Of a stretch of DNA of 47,244 nucleotides, positions 34,762 to 43,340 are shown piece after piece. The stretch covers positions 1-47,244 of the forward strand of contig VGYY01000003.1 in NCBI GenBank assembly GCA_016872815.1, read 5' to 3'. This DNA comes from Planctomycetota bacterium (GTDB lineage Bacteria > Planctomycetota > B15-G4 > SIAN01). Numbering within the stretch: position 1 is the stretch's first letter; each line of letters starts with the position of its first letter. The position numbers and the translations under genes were made by a program. Below the pieces are notes generated by a model. The model was not told the origin of the DNA. It searched no databases and saw only the letters and a program-made list of their open reading frames with translations.

Positions 34762-37113
34762 ATGCCCGCCTTCCCGCGCCGACCGTTCGCGCTGGCCCTC
34801 GCGCCGCTGCTGCTGCCCGCCGCTGCACCGGCGCCCGCGGTCCGCGGCGTCCCGCGCGCCGAGGAGTACGGCTGGACCGGGCTGATCAACTCGCGGCTCA
34901 ACGACGGCTGCTTCCGGCTGCTGGCGGCCGACGTCGATTCCGATGGCGACACCGACCTCGCGCTCATCAACAACCCGAAGGCGCGGCTCGACTTCCTGCT
35001 GCAGCGACAGCCCGGCGAGGCGCTGCGCGCGTCGCAGGCGACCGAGGCGGGCGACGGCGCCAACGACTTCCCCGACGAGGTCCACTTCGAGCGCGAGTCG
35101 TTCCCGACCGACCAGAAGGTCAGCTCGCTGGCGATCGGCGACCTGAACGGCGACGGCCGCAACGACCTCGCCTTCGTCGGCGACTCGCAGAAGCTGACGG
35201 TCGCCTTCCGCGGCGCGAAGGGCGGCTTCGGCGAGCGCGTCCGCTTCGATCTCGACGAGCTGTCGAACGTGCCGCAGTCCCTGCGGCTCGGCGACCTCGA
35301 CGGCGACGGCCGCGCCGACGTGCTGGTGCTGGGCAAGAAGAAGACGCAGCTCTTCCTCCAGGGCGCCGACGGCCGGCTGGCCGAGGCGGCCGAGCTGCTG
35401 AACGCCACCGCCTCGCCGGACGGCTTCGCCATCTGCGATCTCGACGGCGACCGCAGGAATGACCTGCTCTACGTCAAGGCCGAGGCGGACGCGCCGCTGC
35501 GCTTCCGCCTCAATCGCGGCGGCGGCGAGCTGGGCCCCGAGCGGCTCTTTCCCTTCACCGAGATCCGCCAGTACGCCGTGACCGACCTCGACGCCGACGG
35601 CCGCGTCGACATCGCGGCGGTGCGACGGCGCAGCGGGCGCGTCGCGCTGCTCGAACTGGCGGCGGCCGGCGCGGCGCCGAAGGCGGGCGAGATCGCGCTG
35701 TCGTCGCCCCGGCTGGTCGCCTACGCGACGCAGAAGGACGAGAAGGCGCGCGACGAGCTGCTGGCCGACCTCGACGGCGACGGCCGGCCGGAGCTGCTGG
35801 TCTGCGAGCCCTCGGCGGCGCGTCTCGTGCTGCATCGCGGCGATCCGGACGGGCTCGCGAGCCGCGGCGAGGCGTGCGCGAACCTGGTCGGCGCGCGCCA
35901 GCCGCGGCTGGTCGATCTCGACGGTGACGGTCGTCCCGAGCTGGTGGTGGCCGCGCCGGAGGAGGGATCGTTCGGAGTGGCGGTGCTCGACGCGACCGGC
36001 CGGCCGGGCTTCCCGGAGACGCGGGGTTACAAGGGGGAGACGTTGCTGGCGCTGGATGCCGCCGACCTCGACGGCGGTGGCCGGAGCAGCCTGGTGGGGC
36101 TGGTGGCGACCGGAAAGGCGGCGGCGAAGAAGTGGTCGGTGCAGCTGCTCGCGGGCGGTTCGGCGCAGGTGCTGCCGGCGCAGGTCGAGCTGCCGAGGCT
36201 CCCGACCGACCCGAACGATCTCTGGCTGATCGACCTGAACCGCGACGGCCTGCGCGACGCCTTCGTCTCGATCCCGACCGAGCTGCCGAAGGTGCTGCTT
36301 GGCGCGCGGTCCGCCGAGGGCGCGTTCAGCTTCGTCGCCGCCGAGACCGGCGACGCGGCCGGGCTCGGGGTGGTGAAGGGGGTCGCGCGCTCGGCGATGT
36401 GGCATGGCGATGCCGACGGCGATGGGGCCGTCGAGCTGCTGGTGCCCGGCCCCAACTTCGCGCGGGCGCTGACGTTCGACGACAAGGGGGCGCCGAAGGT
36501 CGTGGCGCAGTGGAACCTCGAGGAACCGAGCGCGAAGGTCGGTGCGGTGGCGGCGGGCGACCTCGACGGCGACGGCAAGCCCGAGGTGATCGTCCACGAC
36601 CGGTCGACCCGCTCGCTGCGCGTGCTGCGGCAGGTCGACGGCACGGCGAAGACGGTCGCGCGGGTGGAACTCGGTGACGTCGAGCCCCGGGCGCTGCGCG
36701 TGGCCGACCTCGACGGCAACGGCCGCCAGGACATCGTGCTGCTCTGCGCCGACCGGTTCGCCGTGGTGCAGGCGGGCGTCGCCGACGCCTCGTTCGTCGA
36801 GACCGACGATTTCGAGAGCCCGCTGAAGAACGCCTTCCTCGACCAGCTGGCGTTCGGGGACGTGAACGGCGACGGGATCACCGACGCCGTGATGACCGAT
36901 TCGAACAAGCACCTGATCACCGTCGCCGCCCATGTCGACGGCGAGCTCGCGCACGTGCTGCAGTTCCCCGTCTACGAGGAGAGCATCTTCGAGCGGGACG
37001 GCGGCGGCGGGCGCGAGCCGAGAGAGGTGGTGATCGCCGACGTGACCGGCGATCGGAAGCCGGACCTCGCGATCCTGGTGCATGACCGCGTGATCGTCTA
37101 CCCGCAGGAGTGA
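34762..37113 (+). CDS. Large secreted FG-GAP/VCBS-repeat protein
   Basis: ATG 34762 begins a signal peptide (M-P-A-F-P-R-R-P-F-A-L-A-L-A-P-L-L-L-P-A). The 783-residue protein carries about fourteen D-x-(D/N)-x-D-G-x-x-(D/E)-(L/V) calcium loops, for example DVDSDGDTDLA, DLNGDGRNDLA, DLDGDGRADVL, DLDGDGRPELL, DLNRDGLRDAF, DLDGDGKPEVI, DVNGDGITDAV and DVTGDRKPDLA. They are spaced about 50-60 residues apart, which corresponds to two seven-blade propellers or one with extra blades. The blades have no catalytic features. It is coupled to the next gene (stop at 37111-37113 overlaps ATG 37113). A surface adhesion or ligand-binding role is inferred; nothing specific can be said about the ligand. Confidence 0.9.
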   Translation: MPAFPRRPFALALAPLLLPAAAPAPAVRGVPRAEEYGWTGLINSRLNDGCFRLLAADVDSDGDTDLALINNPKARLDFLLQRQPGEALRASQATEAGDGANDFPDEVHFERESFPTDQKVSSLAIGDLNGDGRNDLAFVGDSQKLTVAFRGAKGGFGERVRFDLDELSNVPQSLRLGDLDGDGRADVLVLGKKKTQLFLQGADGRLAEAAELLNATASPDGFAICDLDGDRRNDLLYVKAEADAPLRFRLNRGGGELGPERLFPFTEIRQYAVTDLDADGRVDIAAVRRRSGRVALLELAAAGAAPKAGEIALSSPRLVAYATQKDEKARDELLADLDGDGRPELLVCEPSAARLVLHRGDPDGLASRGEACANLVGARQPRLVDLDGDGRPELVVAAPEEGSFGVAVLDATGRPGFPETRGYKGETLLALDAADLDGGGRSSLVGLVATGKAAAKKWSVQLLAGGSAQVLPAQVELPRLPTDPNDLWLIDLNRDGLRDAFVSIPTELPKVLLGARSAEGAFSFVAAETGDAAGLGVVKGVARSAMWHGDADGDGAVELLVPGPNFARALTFDDKGAPKVVAQWNLEEPSAKVGAVAAGDLDGDGKPEVIVHDRSTRSLRVLRQVDGTAKTVARVELGDVEPRALRVADLDGNGRQDIVLLCADRFAVVQAGVADASFVETDDFESPLKNAFLDQLAFGDVNGDGITDAVMTDSNKHLITVAAHVDGELAHVLQFPVYEESIFERDGGGGREPREVVIADVTGDRKPDLAILVHDRVIVYPQE

Positions 37114-37118
37114 TGTCG

Positions 37119-39023
37119 ATGGCGTCGCGAAACCGGTTGGCGTTGCTGCCGTGGCTCTGCGTGGCGGTGGCGCCGGCGCCGGCGCAGGAGAGCGGAGCCG
37201 CGGACGCGCAGGACGCGGCGGCGCCGGCGGCAGCCGCGCCCGCGGTGGCTGGCTACGAGCACTCGGTGCCGGGCAACGTGCTGCTGTACGCCGGCGTCGA
37301 CTCGTTCGACCAGTTGCTGGCCGACTTGGCAGCCTCGGCGTACGGGCGGCTGCTGCAGGACGAGGCGGCGAAGCCGGTGCGTGACGCGTTCGCGCGGTTC
37401 CTCGAATCGCTGGCGGCCGCCTCGAAGGAGGAGAGCGGATTCGACTTCGTCGACGCCACCAGGAGGATCGACGGGCGGATCGGCTGGTCGCTGAGCGGCG
37501 ACCTCGACCGGGTGCAAGACACCGAGATGGTGGTGGCGCTCGAGTCGAGCGAGCACGCCGCCGAGCTCCATGCCCTGGCGATGGCGGCGGTCAACACGCA
37601 TGTCGAGCGCGGCGACGCGATCTTCAAGAGCGAGGCGATCGGCACGCGCGAGGTGGTGCAGCTCACGCCGATGGACAGCGCGGACAAGGGGCGCTTCCGG
37701 ATGGGCGTGGTCGGATCGACGATGGCGCTCGGCATCGCGACCGGCGCTGCCGTCGACGGCGATCAGTACATGCGCTTCGTCCAGGCCCTCGACGGCGAGG
37801 GCGGCGAGTCGCTCGCGATGCGTCACGACTTCGCGCAGTCGCTGGCGGCGCGGGCCGGCGGCGTGAAGTTCTGGCTCGACACCGGCCGGGCGGTGCGTGA
37901 GCAGATGACGCCGCCGGCGGCCGATGGCGCGGAGTCGCCCGACACGCGGCTGACGCGGGCGCTCGGGCTCGACCAGCTCGGCGCGCTGTCGGCGCGATTG
38001 CAGCTCGATGCGTCGGAGATGCGGCTCGACGCACAGCAGACGTGGACGCCGGTCGGTCTGGCCAAGGTGCTGACGGCATTCCTGTCGGGGGGCGAGCACG
38101 CGCTGCTGACGCTGGTGCCGGCGGAGGCCGCGACCGCGATCTCGCTGCGGCTCGACCTGCCGGCGGGGCTCGACGCGGCGGAGGCGCTGGCGAAGGAGGC
38201 GGGGCTCGGGTCGCTGTTCGGCGAGCCGGCGGCGGAGGGGGCGGCGCCGGGCGCCGAGGCCGAGGAGTTCCATCCGCGGCGCGACCTGCTCGATCACCTC
38301 GACGGGCGCCTCGCGCTGAGCGTGGTCGAGGTTCCGGAGGACGAGTCGCTGATGGGCATCGGGATGCAGGGCGGGCCGTCGGTGAACACCGCCTTCATCC
38401 TCGGCGTGCGCGACGCGACCGCGCTGGCGGCCTCGCTCGACCGGATGTTGCGCAAGCAGGGCATGCACGCGGCGCGGCGCAAGAGCGAGTTCGAGGGGTA
38501 CGTCGTCTACTCGCTGCCGCTCGGCATCCTGACCGTCAACTACGCGATCGTGGACGACTTCATGGTGGTGTCGCCGTCGCCGACGCTGCTGCAGGACGTT
38601 CTGCGCCGGAAGAGCAACCGTGAGCTGCCGAGCCTCAGGACGTCACCGGCGTTCATGGCGAGCTTCGACGCGCTCGCGGCGGCGCCGGCCCTCGCCGTGT
38701 GGAGCAGCACGACCAGCGACGTCATGGAGGGGTTGCGCGGGGCGATGCTCGGTGAGGGGATCGACCCGGCCTACGTCGAGGGCGACGAGGAGGGCGGGGC
38801 GTTCGGCGGCGAGCCGGGCGGCGATGAGGCCGACCCCGTCGGCGCGCTCGAGCCGGACGAGCGCGGCTCGTCGGGCGGCAACCTCGAGTCGCACGCCATG
38901 GCGATGATCGACGCCTTCAGCGCCCTCGATCCGAAGCTGCTGCTCAAGTACCTCCCGGCCGGCCAGCTGCTCGCGCTCCGCTGCGACCAGGCCGGCGCCC
39001 ACTTCGAGATCGTCGCGCGCTGA
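37119..39023 (+). CDS. Secreted DUF3352-like protein
   Basis: GGAG at 37107-37110 lies 8 bp before ATG 37119, so this is preferred to ATG 37113 (overlapping the previous stop) or GTG 37110. The 634-residue protein starts with a signal peptide (M-A-S-R-N-R-L-A-L-L-P-W-L-C-V-A-V-A). It has an Ala/Pro-rich linker and then a long mixed alpha/beta part. Features typical of DUF3352-like exported proteins: V-P-G-N-V-L-L-Y-A-G-V-D near the start, G-R-I-G-W-S-L-S-G-D-L, and a late segment G-Y-V-V-Y-S-L-P-L-G-I-L-T-V-N-Y-A-I-V-D-D-F. An acidic Gly/Glu-rich loop (E-G-D-E-E-G-G-A-F-G-G-E-P-G-G-D-E) sits near residue 560. No catalytic residues recognised. Probably co-transcribed with the FG-GAP protein. 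Confidence 0.75.
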   Translation: MASRNRLALLPWLCVAVAPAPAQESGAADAQDAAAPAAAAPAVAGYEHSVPGNVLLYAGVDSFDQLLADLAASAYGRLLQDEAAKPVRDAFARFLESLAAASKEESGFDFVDATRRIDGRIGWSLSGDLDRVQDTEMVVALESSEHAAELHALAMAAVNTHVERGDAIFKSEAIGTREVVQLTPMDSADKGRFRMGVVGSTMALGIATGAAVDGDQYMRFVQALDGEGGESLAMRHDFAQSLAARAGGVKFWLDTGRAVREQMTPPAADGAESPDTRLTRALGLDQLGALSARLQLDASEMRLDAQQTWTPVGLAKVLTAFLSGGEHALLTLVPAEAATAISLRLDLPAGLDAAEALAKEAGLGSLFGEPAAEGAAPGAEAEEFHPRRDLLDHLDGRLALSVVEVPEDESLMGIGMQGGPSVNTAFILGVRDATALAASLDRMLRKQGMHAARRKSEFEGYVVYSLPLGILTVNYAIVDDFMVVSPSPTLLQDVLRRKSNRELPSLRTSPAFMASFDALAAAPALAVWSSTTSDVMEGLRGAMLGEGIDPAYVEGDEEGGAFGGEPGGDEADPVGALEPDERGSSGGNLESHAMAMIDAFSALDPKLLLKYLPAGQLLALRCDQAGAHFEIVAR

Positions 39024-39027
39024 ACGG

Positions 39028-40431
39028 TCACGCCACCCGCGGGCCGGTCGCGACGGCCGGCCGCCGCGACTCCGCGCCGAAGGTGACGCCGGCGGCGCGC
39101 AGCAGCTCGAACGGCGGCGTGCCGCCGGCGAAGACGAGCACGTGGTCGTTCGGCAGCGACAGCGGGCGCTCGCCGCCGTCGATGGCGACTCGCAGCTCGA
39201 CGCGGTCCGGCTCGATCGCGACGACTTCGCTGCCGAACAGCACCCGCACGCCACCGGATCGCTCCGCCGCGACGATGCGCTGCTCGTTGCGCGGCTTGAG
39301 CCGGAAGAACGCCTCCTTCCGGTAGGAGAGGGTCACGCGGTTCCCCGGTTGCGCCGCCAGCGCCAGCGCCGCTTCCACCGCGCTGTCGCCGCCGCCGACC
39401 ACCAGCAGATCCTCGCCGCGGTGGAGCGCCGCATCGACCAGGCGGTACGCGACCTTCGGCAGCTCCTCGCCCGGCACGCCGAGCTTGCGCGGAGTGCCGC
39501 GCCGCCCCAGCGCCAGCACCACTGCCCGCGCCCGCAACTCGCCGCTCCCCCCCGCATCGCGCCAGCGCACCGCGAAGTCGCCGCCCGCCTCGGCGCGTGA
39601 CACGGTCTCGACGCGGGTCCGCGTCTTCAGCCGAAGGGGGAATCGCCGCGCCGCCTCGTGGAACAGCTCGACCAACTCCTCTTTCCGGTACTCGCTCCTC
39701 GTCAATCGGCCGAGCAGCGGCAGCTCGACCGGCTGCGTCATCACCAGCTTGGCGCGCGGGTAGTGGAGGATGGTCCCGCCGAGCTCTTCCTGTTCGATCA
39801 GCACGTGCGATCGCTTGCGCTCGATGCAACGCAACGCCGCCGCCAGCCCCGCCGGTCCGGCGCCGACGATCGCGACGTCGACGCTGCCGTCGTCAAGGCG
39901 TGCTGCGCCCGGCCTGACCGGCGCCGCGCCGCGGCCGCCGTCCCGTGCCGCGATCGCGTCGATCGCGGTCGTCGCCTGCGCCACCGCATGACGGATCAGC
40001 GCGATCCCCGACAGCTCGCCGGCCAGGTAGAGCCCCGGCACGACCGACTCCTGGGTCGGCGACAGCACCGGCACGTCGTCGCGCTCCGCGAGGGAGCCGA
40101 GCCCGACGGCGATCGCGCCGACGGGGCATGCCGTCTCGCAGCGACCGTGGCCGACGCAGCGCGAGCCATGCACGACGCGCGCGATGCCTTCCAGCACCGC
40201 CAGCACCCCTTCCTCCGGGCAGGCCTTCACGCACAATCCGCAGCCGACGCACTGCAGCGGATCGATCTGCGGATGCTGCGCCAGCGGGCGATGCGAGCCG
40301 CGCGTGCGCGCCTCCTCGAGGTCCGCGACCGCCGCCAGCTCGAGCCGCCGCGCCGCGCGCCGCTCGAGCCATGCGATCAGCGCCAGCAGCGGCACCAGCA
40401 CCGCGATGAACCCGAGGATCGTCGTGCCCAC
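39028..40431 (-). CDS. Membrane-anchored ferredoxin/FAD/NAD(P) oxidoreductase
   Basis: 467 residues. One N-terminal helix (T-T-I-L-G-F-I-A-V-L-V-P-L-L-A-L-I-A-W) anchors it in the membrane. A 2[4Fe-4S]-ferredoxin-like module follows: C61-x2-C-x2-C-x3-C-P (C-V-G-C-G-L-C-V-K-A-C-P), then C92-V-G-H-G-R-C-E-T-A-C-P, where the second ligand position is His95 instead of Cys. After a G-L-Y-L-A-G-E-L-S-G strand comes an FAD Rossmann fold (V-D-V-A-I-V-G-A-G-P-A-G-L-A-A-A-L, about residues 184-200) and an NAD(P) fold (L-L-V-V-G-G-G-D-S-A-V-E-A-A). No redox-active Cys pair is present in the flavin domain. It would pass electrons between NAD(P)H and iron-sulphur centres or a membrane carrier. It lies last in the cytochrome cluster, 12 bp after the barrel gene, suggesting a cytoplasmic entry or exit point for the pathway. 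Confidence 0.85.
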   Translation of the reverse strand: MGTTILGFIAVLVPLLALIAWLERRAARRLELAAVADLEEARTRGSHRPLAQHPQIDPLQCVGCGLCVKACPEEGVLAVLEGIARVVHGSRCVGHGRCETACPVGAIAVGLGSLAERDDVPVLSPTQESVVPGLYLAGELSGIALIRHAVAQATTAIDAIAARDGGRGAAPVRPGAARLDDGSVDVAIVGAGPAGLAAALRCIERKRSHVLIEQEELGGTILHYPRAKLVMTQPVELPLLGRLTRSEYRKEELVELFHEAARRFPLRLKTRTRVETVSRAEAGGDFAVRWRDAGGSGELRARAVVLALGRRGTPRKLGVPGEELPKVAYRLVDAALHRGEDLLVVGGGDSAVEAALALAAQPGNRVTLSYRKEAFFRLKPRNEQRIVAAERSGGVRVLFGSEVVAIEPDRVELRVAIDGGERPLSLPNDHVLVFAGGTPPFELLRAAGVTFGAESRRPAVATGPRVA

Positions 40432-40443
40432 TGCGGATCGCCC

Positions 40444-42228
40444 TCAGAAGCGCCAGGTGAGTCCGAGGTCGAGACCGGTGGTGTCCTGCCGGTCGCCGAA
40501 ACCCTTCGCCGCGCGCGCCCACGCCGTCGTGCGGACGCCGGCCTGCCACGTCGCGAACAGCGACAGCGTGTTCGAGAGGAAGGATTCGCCGCCGTCGATC
40601 TCGAGCGAGGTCGTGTCCCAGCCGAAGCGCAGCAGCCACGCCGCCGCCGGCATCCAGGTGACCCCGGCGCTGGCGCCGAGCCCGTCCTGGTCGACGCCGA
40701 CCAGGTTGAACAGCGCCAGGTCGCCGCCGAACGCGGCGCTCGAGAGCAGCGTCGCATCGCGCCCGCGCAGGGTGACTTGCAACTCGCCGGGCGTGCCGTC
40801 GCCGGTCAGCCACGCCGCCTCCTGCTCGAGCGCCGCGCCGCCGCCGAACGACTCCACGGCGGCCAGTGCCGCGCGCGTCCGCCCGCGTCCGTAGCTCGCG
40901 TCGTTCGGCGCGACCGCGCGCAGCGACTCCGTGTCGGGGTTCTGCCAATGCGACCACGACGGCCGCAACGCCAGGAGCTCGCTCGCGCGCCACCAGCCGG
41001 TGACGTGGAGCCGCGTCACGCCCACTCCGCTGCGCCCCGCGTCGCCATCCCCGTCGGCGTCGAGCTGCGTCGAGGCGCGCAGCCAGTGGCCGCCGCTGAA
41101 GTTCGCCCCCAGGTCCGCCAGCAGGGCGTGCTGATCGGCGTCGCCCTCGTACCAGCTGGCCAGCGCTCCGAGCGCGCCATTCCAGCGCGTCCCGCCGCCG
41201 GTCCGTCCGTCGAACGCGGTCCACCCCGCCGCCACCCACTCGTCGGCGCGTGGGCCGAGGTCGTCGCGATCGGGCCGCAGGCCGAGCGCGCCGCCGACGC
41301 GGACCCCGTCGCCGAGCACCCGCTCGCCGTAGCCGCCGTCGAGTCGGCCGATGCCCGGAAGCGCATGCGGCAGGAAGCGGCCGACGCCGAGCACGCTCCC
41401 GTCCTCGAAGTGGCGGCGCACCAGCAGCGTGTCGGCGCGCAACCGCCAGCGGTCCTGCTGCGAATCGTCGGCGTAGCCGTCGCCGCTGCGCCGGTTCAGG
41501 TCGAAGCGCCACTGCAGCGACCACGGGCCGTCGCCGAGCCGTTCGACTTCGCCGCTGGTGAACAGGCGCAGATTCACGTAGTCGCGGCCATTCTCGTCGT
41601 CGGCGAGCCAGCTGGTGGCGAGCCCGGCGCTGCCGTGCAGGTAGTTGCCGCGCGACTCGGCTGGCGCCGCCACGGCGGGCGCGAGCAGCGGCGTGAACGG
41701 CCGCTCGACGTCGCCCGCCGCCGCGCGGTCCGGCGTCGCCGGCGCCCGGGGCGCCGGGCGCGCTGGCGGCACGATGCCACGGAAGAGGACGCGGTCCCCG
41801 GCGGCTGGAGCGGCGTCCGCCTCGAGTCGGGTGACCACCGCGAAGCACGACGTCGCCGTCGCGTGGCGGACCTCGACCTCGCCGAGCACCCGACCGTCGC
41901 GCTCGATCGTCCCGCGCGCGCCGGGCTGCACGCCGGCATCGGTGCCGGTCGCGAGGTAGAGGCCGTCGGCGGCGACCTGCGCCACCGGAGCAGCGAGGTC
42001 GCGCGCGAAGTCCACGCCTTGCGGTGCCGAAGGTGCGGGGGACTCCTGCAGCGGCGGCGCGAGCGCACTGGCTGCCGCCGCCGGCGCCGCGGCGCACAGG
42101 TGGAGCGCGACGGGTGCGGCTGCGCCCGCAGCGAGCCCGCGCCATCGGAGAGACCGTGCGCACCGCGCTGCGCGCCCGGCGCGCGCCGCATGGCGCGTCG
42201 GTGCAGTCGCCCGTCGTCGCTCGCTCAT
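40444..42228 (-). CDS. Outer-membrane beta-barrel protein of the multihaem-cytochrome cluster
   Basis: Start at ATG 42228, overlapping the stop of the 13-haem cytochrome gene (ATGA); the longer frame is only its shadow. 594 residues. A basic and Ala-rich N-terminus serves as a signal peptide (G-A-A-A-P-V-A-L-H-L-C-A-A-A-P-A). Residues 60-150 form a small beta domain (D-G-L-Y-L-A-T-G-T-D-A-G-V-Q-P-G, G-E-V-E-V-R-H-A-T-A-T-S-C-F-A-V-V). From about residue 190 to the end runs a barrel with alternating strands (L-Q-W-R-F-D-L-N-R-R, W-R-L-R-A-D-T-L-L-V-R-R, G-A-L-A-S-W-Y, G-A-S-A-G-V-T-W). It ends G-L-T-W-R-F, the terminal Phe being the outer-membrane insertion signal. No haem motif. By context it is the candidate porin sheathing the cytochromes, as MtrB does for MtrA, but no sequence resemblance to MtrB can be claimed. 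Confidence 0.8.
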   Translation of the reverse strand: MSERRRATAPTRHAARAGRAARCARSLRWRGLAAGAAAPVALHLCAAAPAAAASALAPPLQESPAPSAPQGVDFARDLAAPVAQVAADGLYLATGTDAGVQPGARGTIERDGRVLGEVEVRHATATSCFAVVTRLEADAAPAAGDRVLFRGIVPPARPAPRAPATPDRAAAGDVERPFTPLLAPAVAAPAESRGNYLHGSAGLATSWLADDENGRDYVNLRLFTSGEVERLGDGPWSLQWRFDLNRRSGDGYADDSQQDRWRLRADTLLVRRHFEDGSVLGVGRFLPHALPGIGRLDGGYGERVLGDGVRVGGALGLRPDRDDLGPRADEWVAAGWTAFDGRTGGGTRWNGALGALASWYEGDADQHALLADLGANFSGGHWLRASTQLDADGDGDAGRSGVGVTRLHVTGWWRASELLALRPSWSHWQNPDTESLRAVAPNDASYGRGRTRAALAAVESFGGGAALEQEAAWLTGDGTPGELQVTLRGRDATLLSSAAFGGDLALFNLVGVDQDGLGASAGVTWMPAAAWLLRFGWDTTSLEIDGGESFLSNTLSLFATWQAGVRTTAWARAAKGFGDRQDTTGLDLGLTWRF

Positions 42229-43340
42229 TCCTTTCCCCGCGGATGGCAGGCGTAGCACTGCGGGCTGCTCCAGCTGTAGCCGCCGACGTCGTCGTGCTCG
42301 TCGTCCATCTCGGGCTTCGAATGGGCGTGACAGTGGGTGCAGGAGAAGGTCGGGTAGGTGCCGGTGGTGTGGCAGTCGCTGCAGTTCAGCGCGTGCGGGC
42401 CGGTCAGCGGGAAGGCGCTGCCGTGGTCGAAGCCGCCGCGGCCCCAGCCGATCGGCGTGTGGCAGTCCTCGCAGGTGGTGCCGAAACCGGCGGCGGCATG
42501 GTCGGGGTCGCTGGTCGCGGCGTAGTCGGCGGCGTGGCAGCTGAAGCAGTCGCGCGGCGTGCCGGAGTAGATGCCGCCCGCGTGGCAATCCGCGCAGGCG
42601 GCGGCTCGATGCCGGCCCTGGAGCGGCCACGAAGGATGGGAGTAGTGCGCGGCGCTCCACGCCGTCGGCGAATGGCACCGCTGGCACGAGCGGACGTCGC
42701 CGAGCGCCGCGTGATCGGGATCGCTCGCGGCGGCGAGGTCGTCCTGGTGGCAATCGACGCACTCGATCGAGGCGCCGACGAAGCGGCCGACGCGCGCCTG
42801 CTCGTGGCAGCGGTCGCAGGCCGCGGCGGCGTGGGCGCCGGAGAGCGGAAACCGGGTGCGTGCATGCTCGGCGATCCGTCCGGTCGGCTGCCAAGTGGTG
42901 GTGTCGTGGCATTGCGTGCAGTCGGCGCCGAGCGTCGCCTCGTGCGGATCGACGTGGCAGCCGCCGCAGCCGCGCACCGCGAACTCGCGCACCGGTCCGC
43001 GATCGTTGTGGCAGCGCAGGCAGGCGGCGGTCGCATGGGCGCCCTCGAGCGCGACGCCGGTCTGCGCGAGGTGGTCGAAGGCGAAGCCGGGCTTGAGCAC
43101 GTCCCAGCGCTCCGGGACATGGCACAGCGAGCAATCGCTCGGAAAGGTGTGGTGCGGCACCAGCGGCCCGAATCGCCGTTCATTCCATGCCTGCCGTGGC
43201 ACCGTTCCGATCGAGTGGCAGGCGACCAGCAGCGCGATCGCCAGCGCGACGAGCCCGCCGCGAGCGCGGATGCGAGGCCGCAGCGGATGCGGATCCGCGG
43301 GATCGGGCGATCGCGACCCGCAGGGCTCACCGTCCGGCAT
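42225..43340 (-). CDS. Exported c-type cytochrome with 13 CxxCH haem sites
   Basis: Start at ATG 43340, 14 nt inside the 3' end of the upstream cytochrome gene. 371 residues. After a basic leader there is a hydrophobic segment (G-L-V-A-L-A-I-A-L-L-V-A-C) with a candidate lipobox. Thirteen CxxCH motifs follow, in order: CSLCH, CLRCH, CGGCH, CTQCH, CDRCH, CVDCH, CQRCH, CADCH, CFSCH, CEDCH, CSDCH, CTHCH and CYACH. They are spaced about 20-30 residues apart with intervening His for axial ligation (for example F-D-H-L-A-Q-T-G-V-A-L-E-G-A-H). One haem per about 25 residues gives a long electron wire. It overlaps the barrel gene by 4 nt, so the two are made together. The location (periplasmic, in the barrel, or at the surface) cannot be told from the sequence. 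Confidence 0.92.
   Translation of the reverse strand: MPDGEPCGSRSPDPADPHPLRPRIRARGGLVALAIALLVACHSIGTVPRQAWNERRFGPLVPHHTFPSDCSLCHVPERWDVLKPGFAFDHLAQTGVALEGAHATAACLRCHNDRGPVREFAVRGCGGCHVDPHEATLGADCTQCHDTTTWQPTGRIAEHARTRFPLSGAHAAAACDRCHEQARVGRFVGASIECVDCHQDDLAAASDPDHAALGDVRSCQRCHSPTAWSAAHYSHPSWPLQGRHRAAACADCHAGGIYSGTPRDCFSCHAADYAATSDPDHAAAGFGTTCEDCHTPIGWGRGGFDHGSAFPLTGPHALNCSDCHTTGTYPTFSCTHCHAHSKPEMDDEHDDVGGYSWSSPQCYACHPRGKE

Noticed and set aside
33298-37083. 1261-codon minus-strand frame
   Set aside because: Runs antisense to the FG-GAP gene with no start support. The real HtrA-like gene lies inside its span but in another frame.
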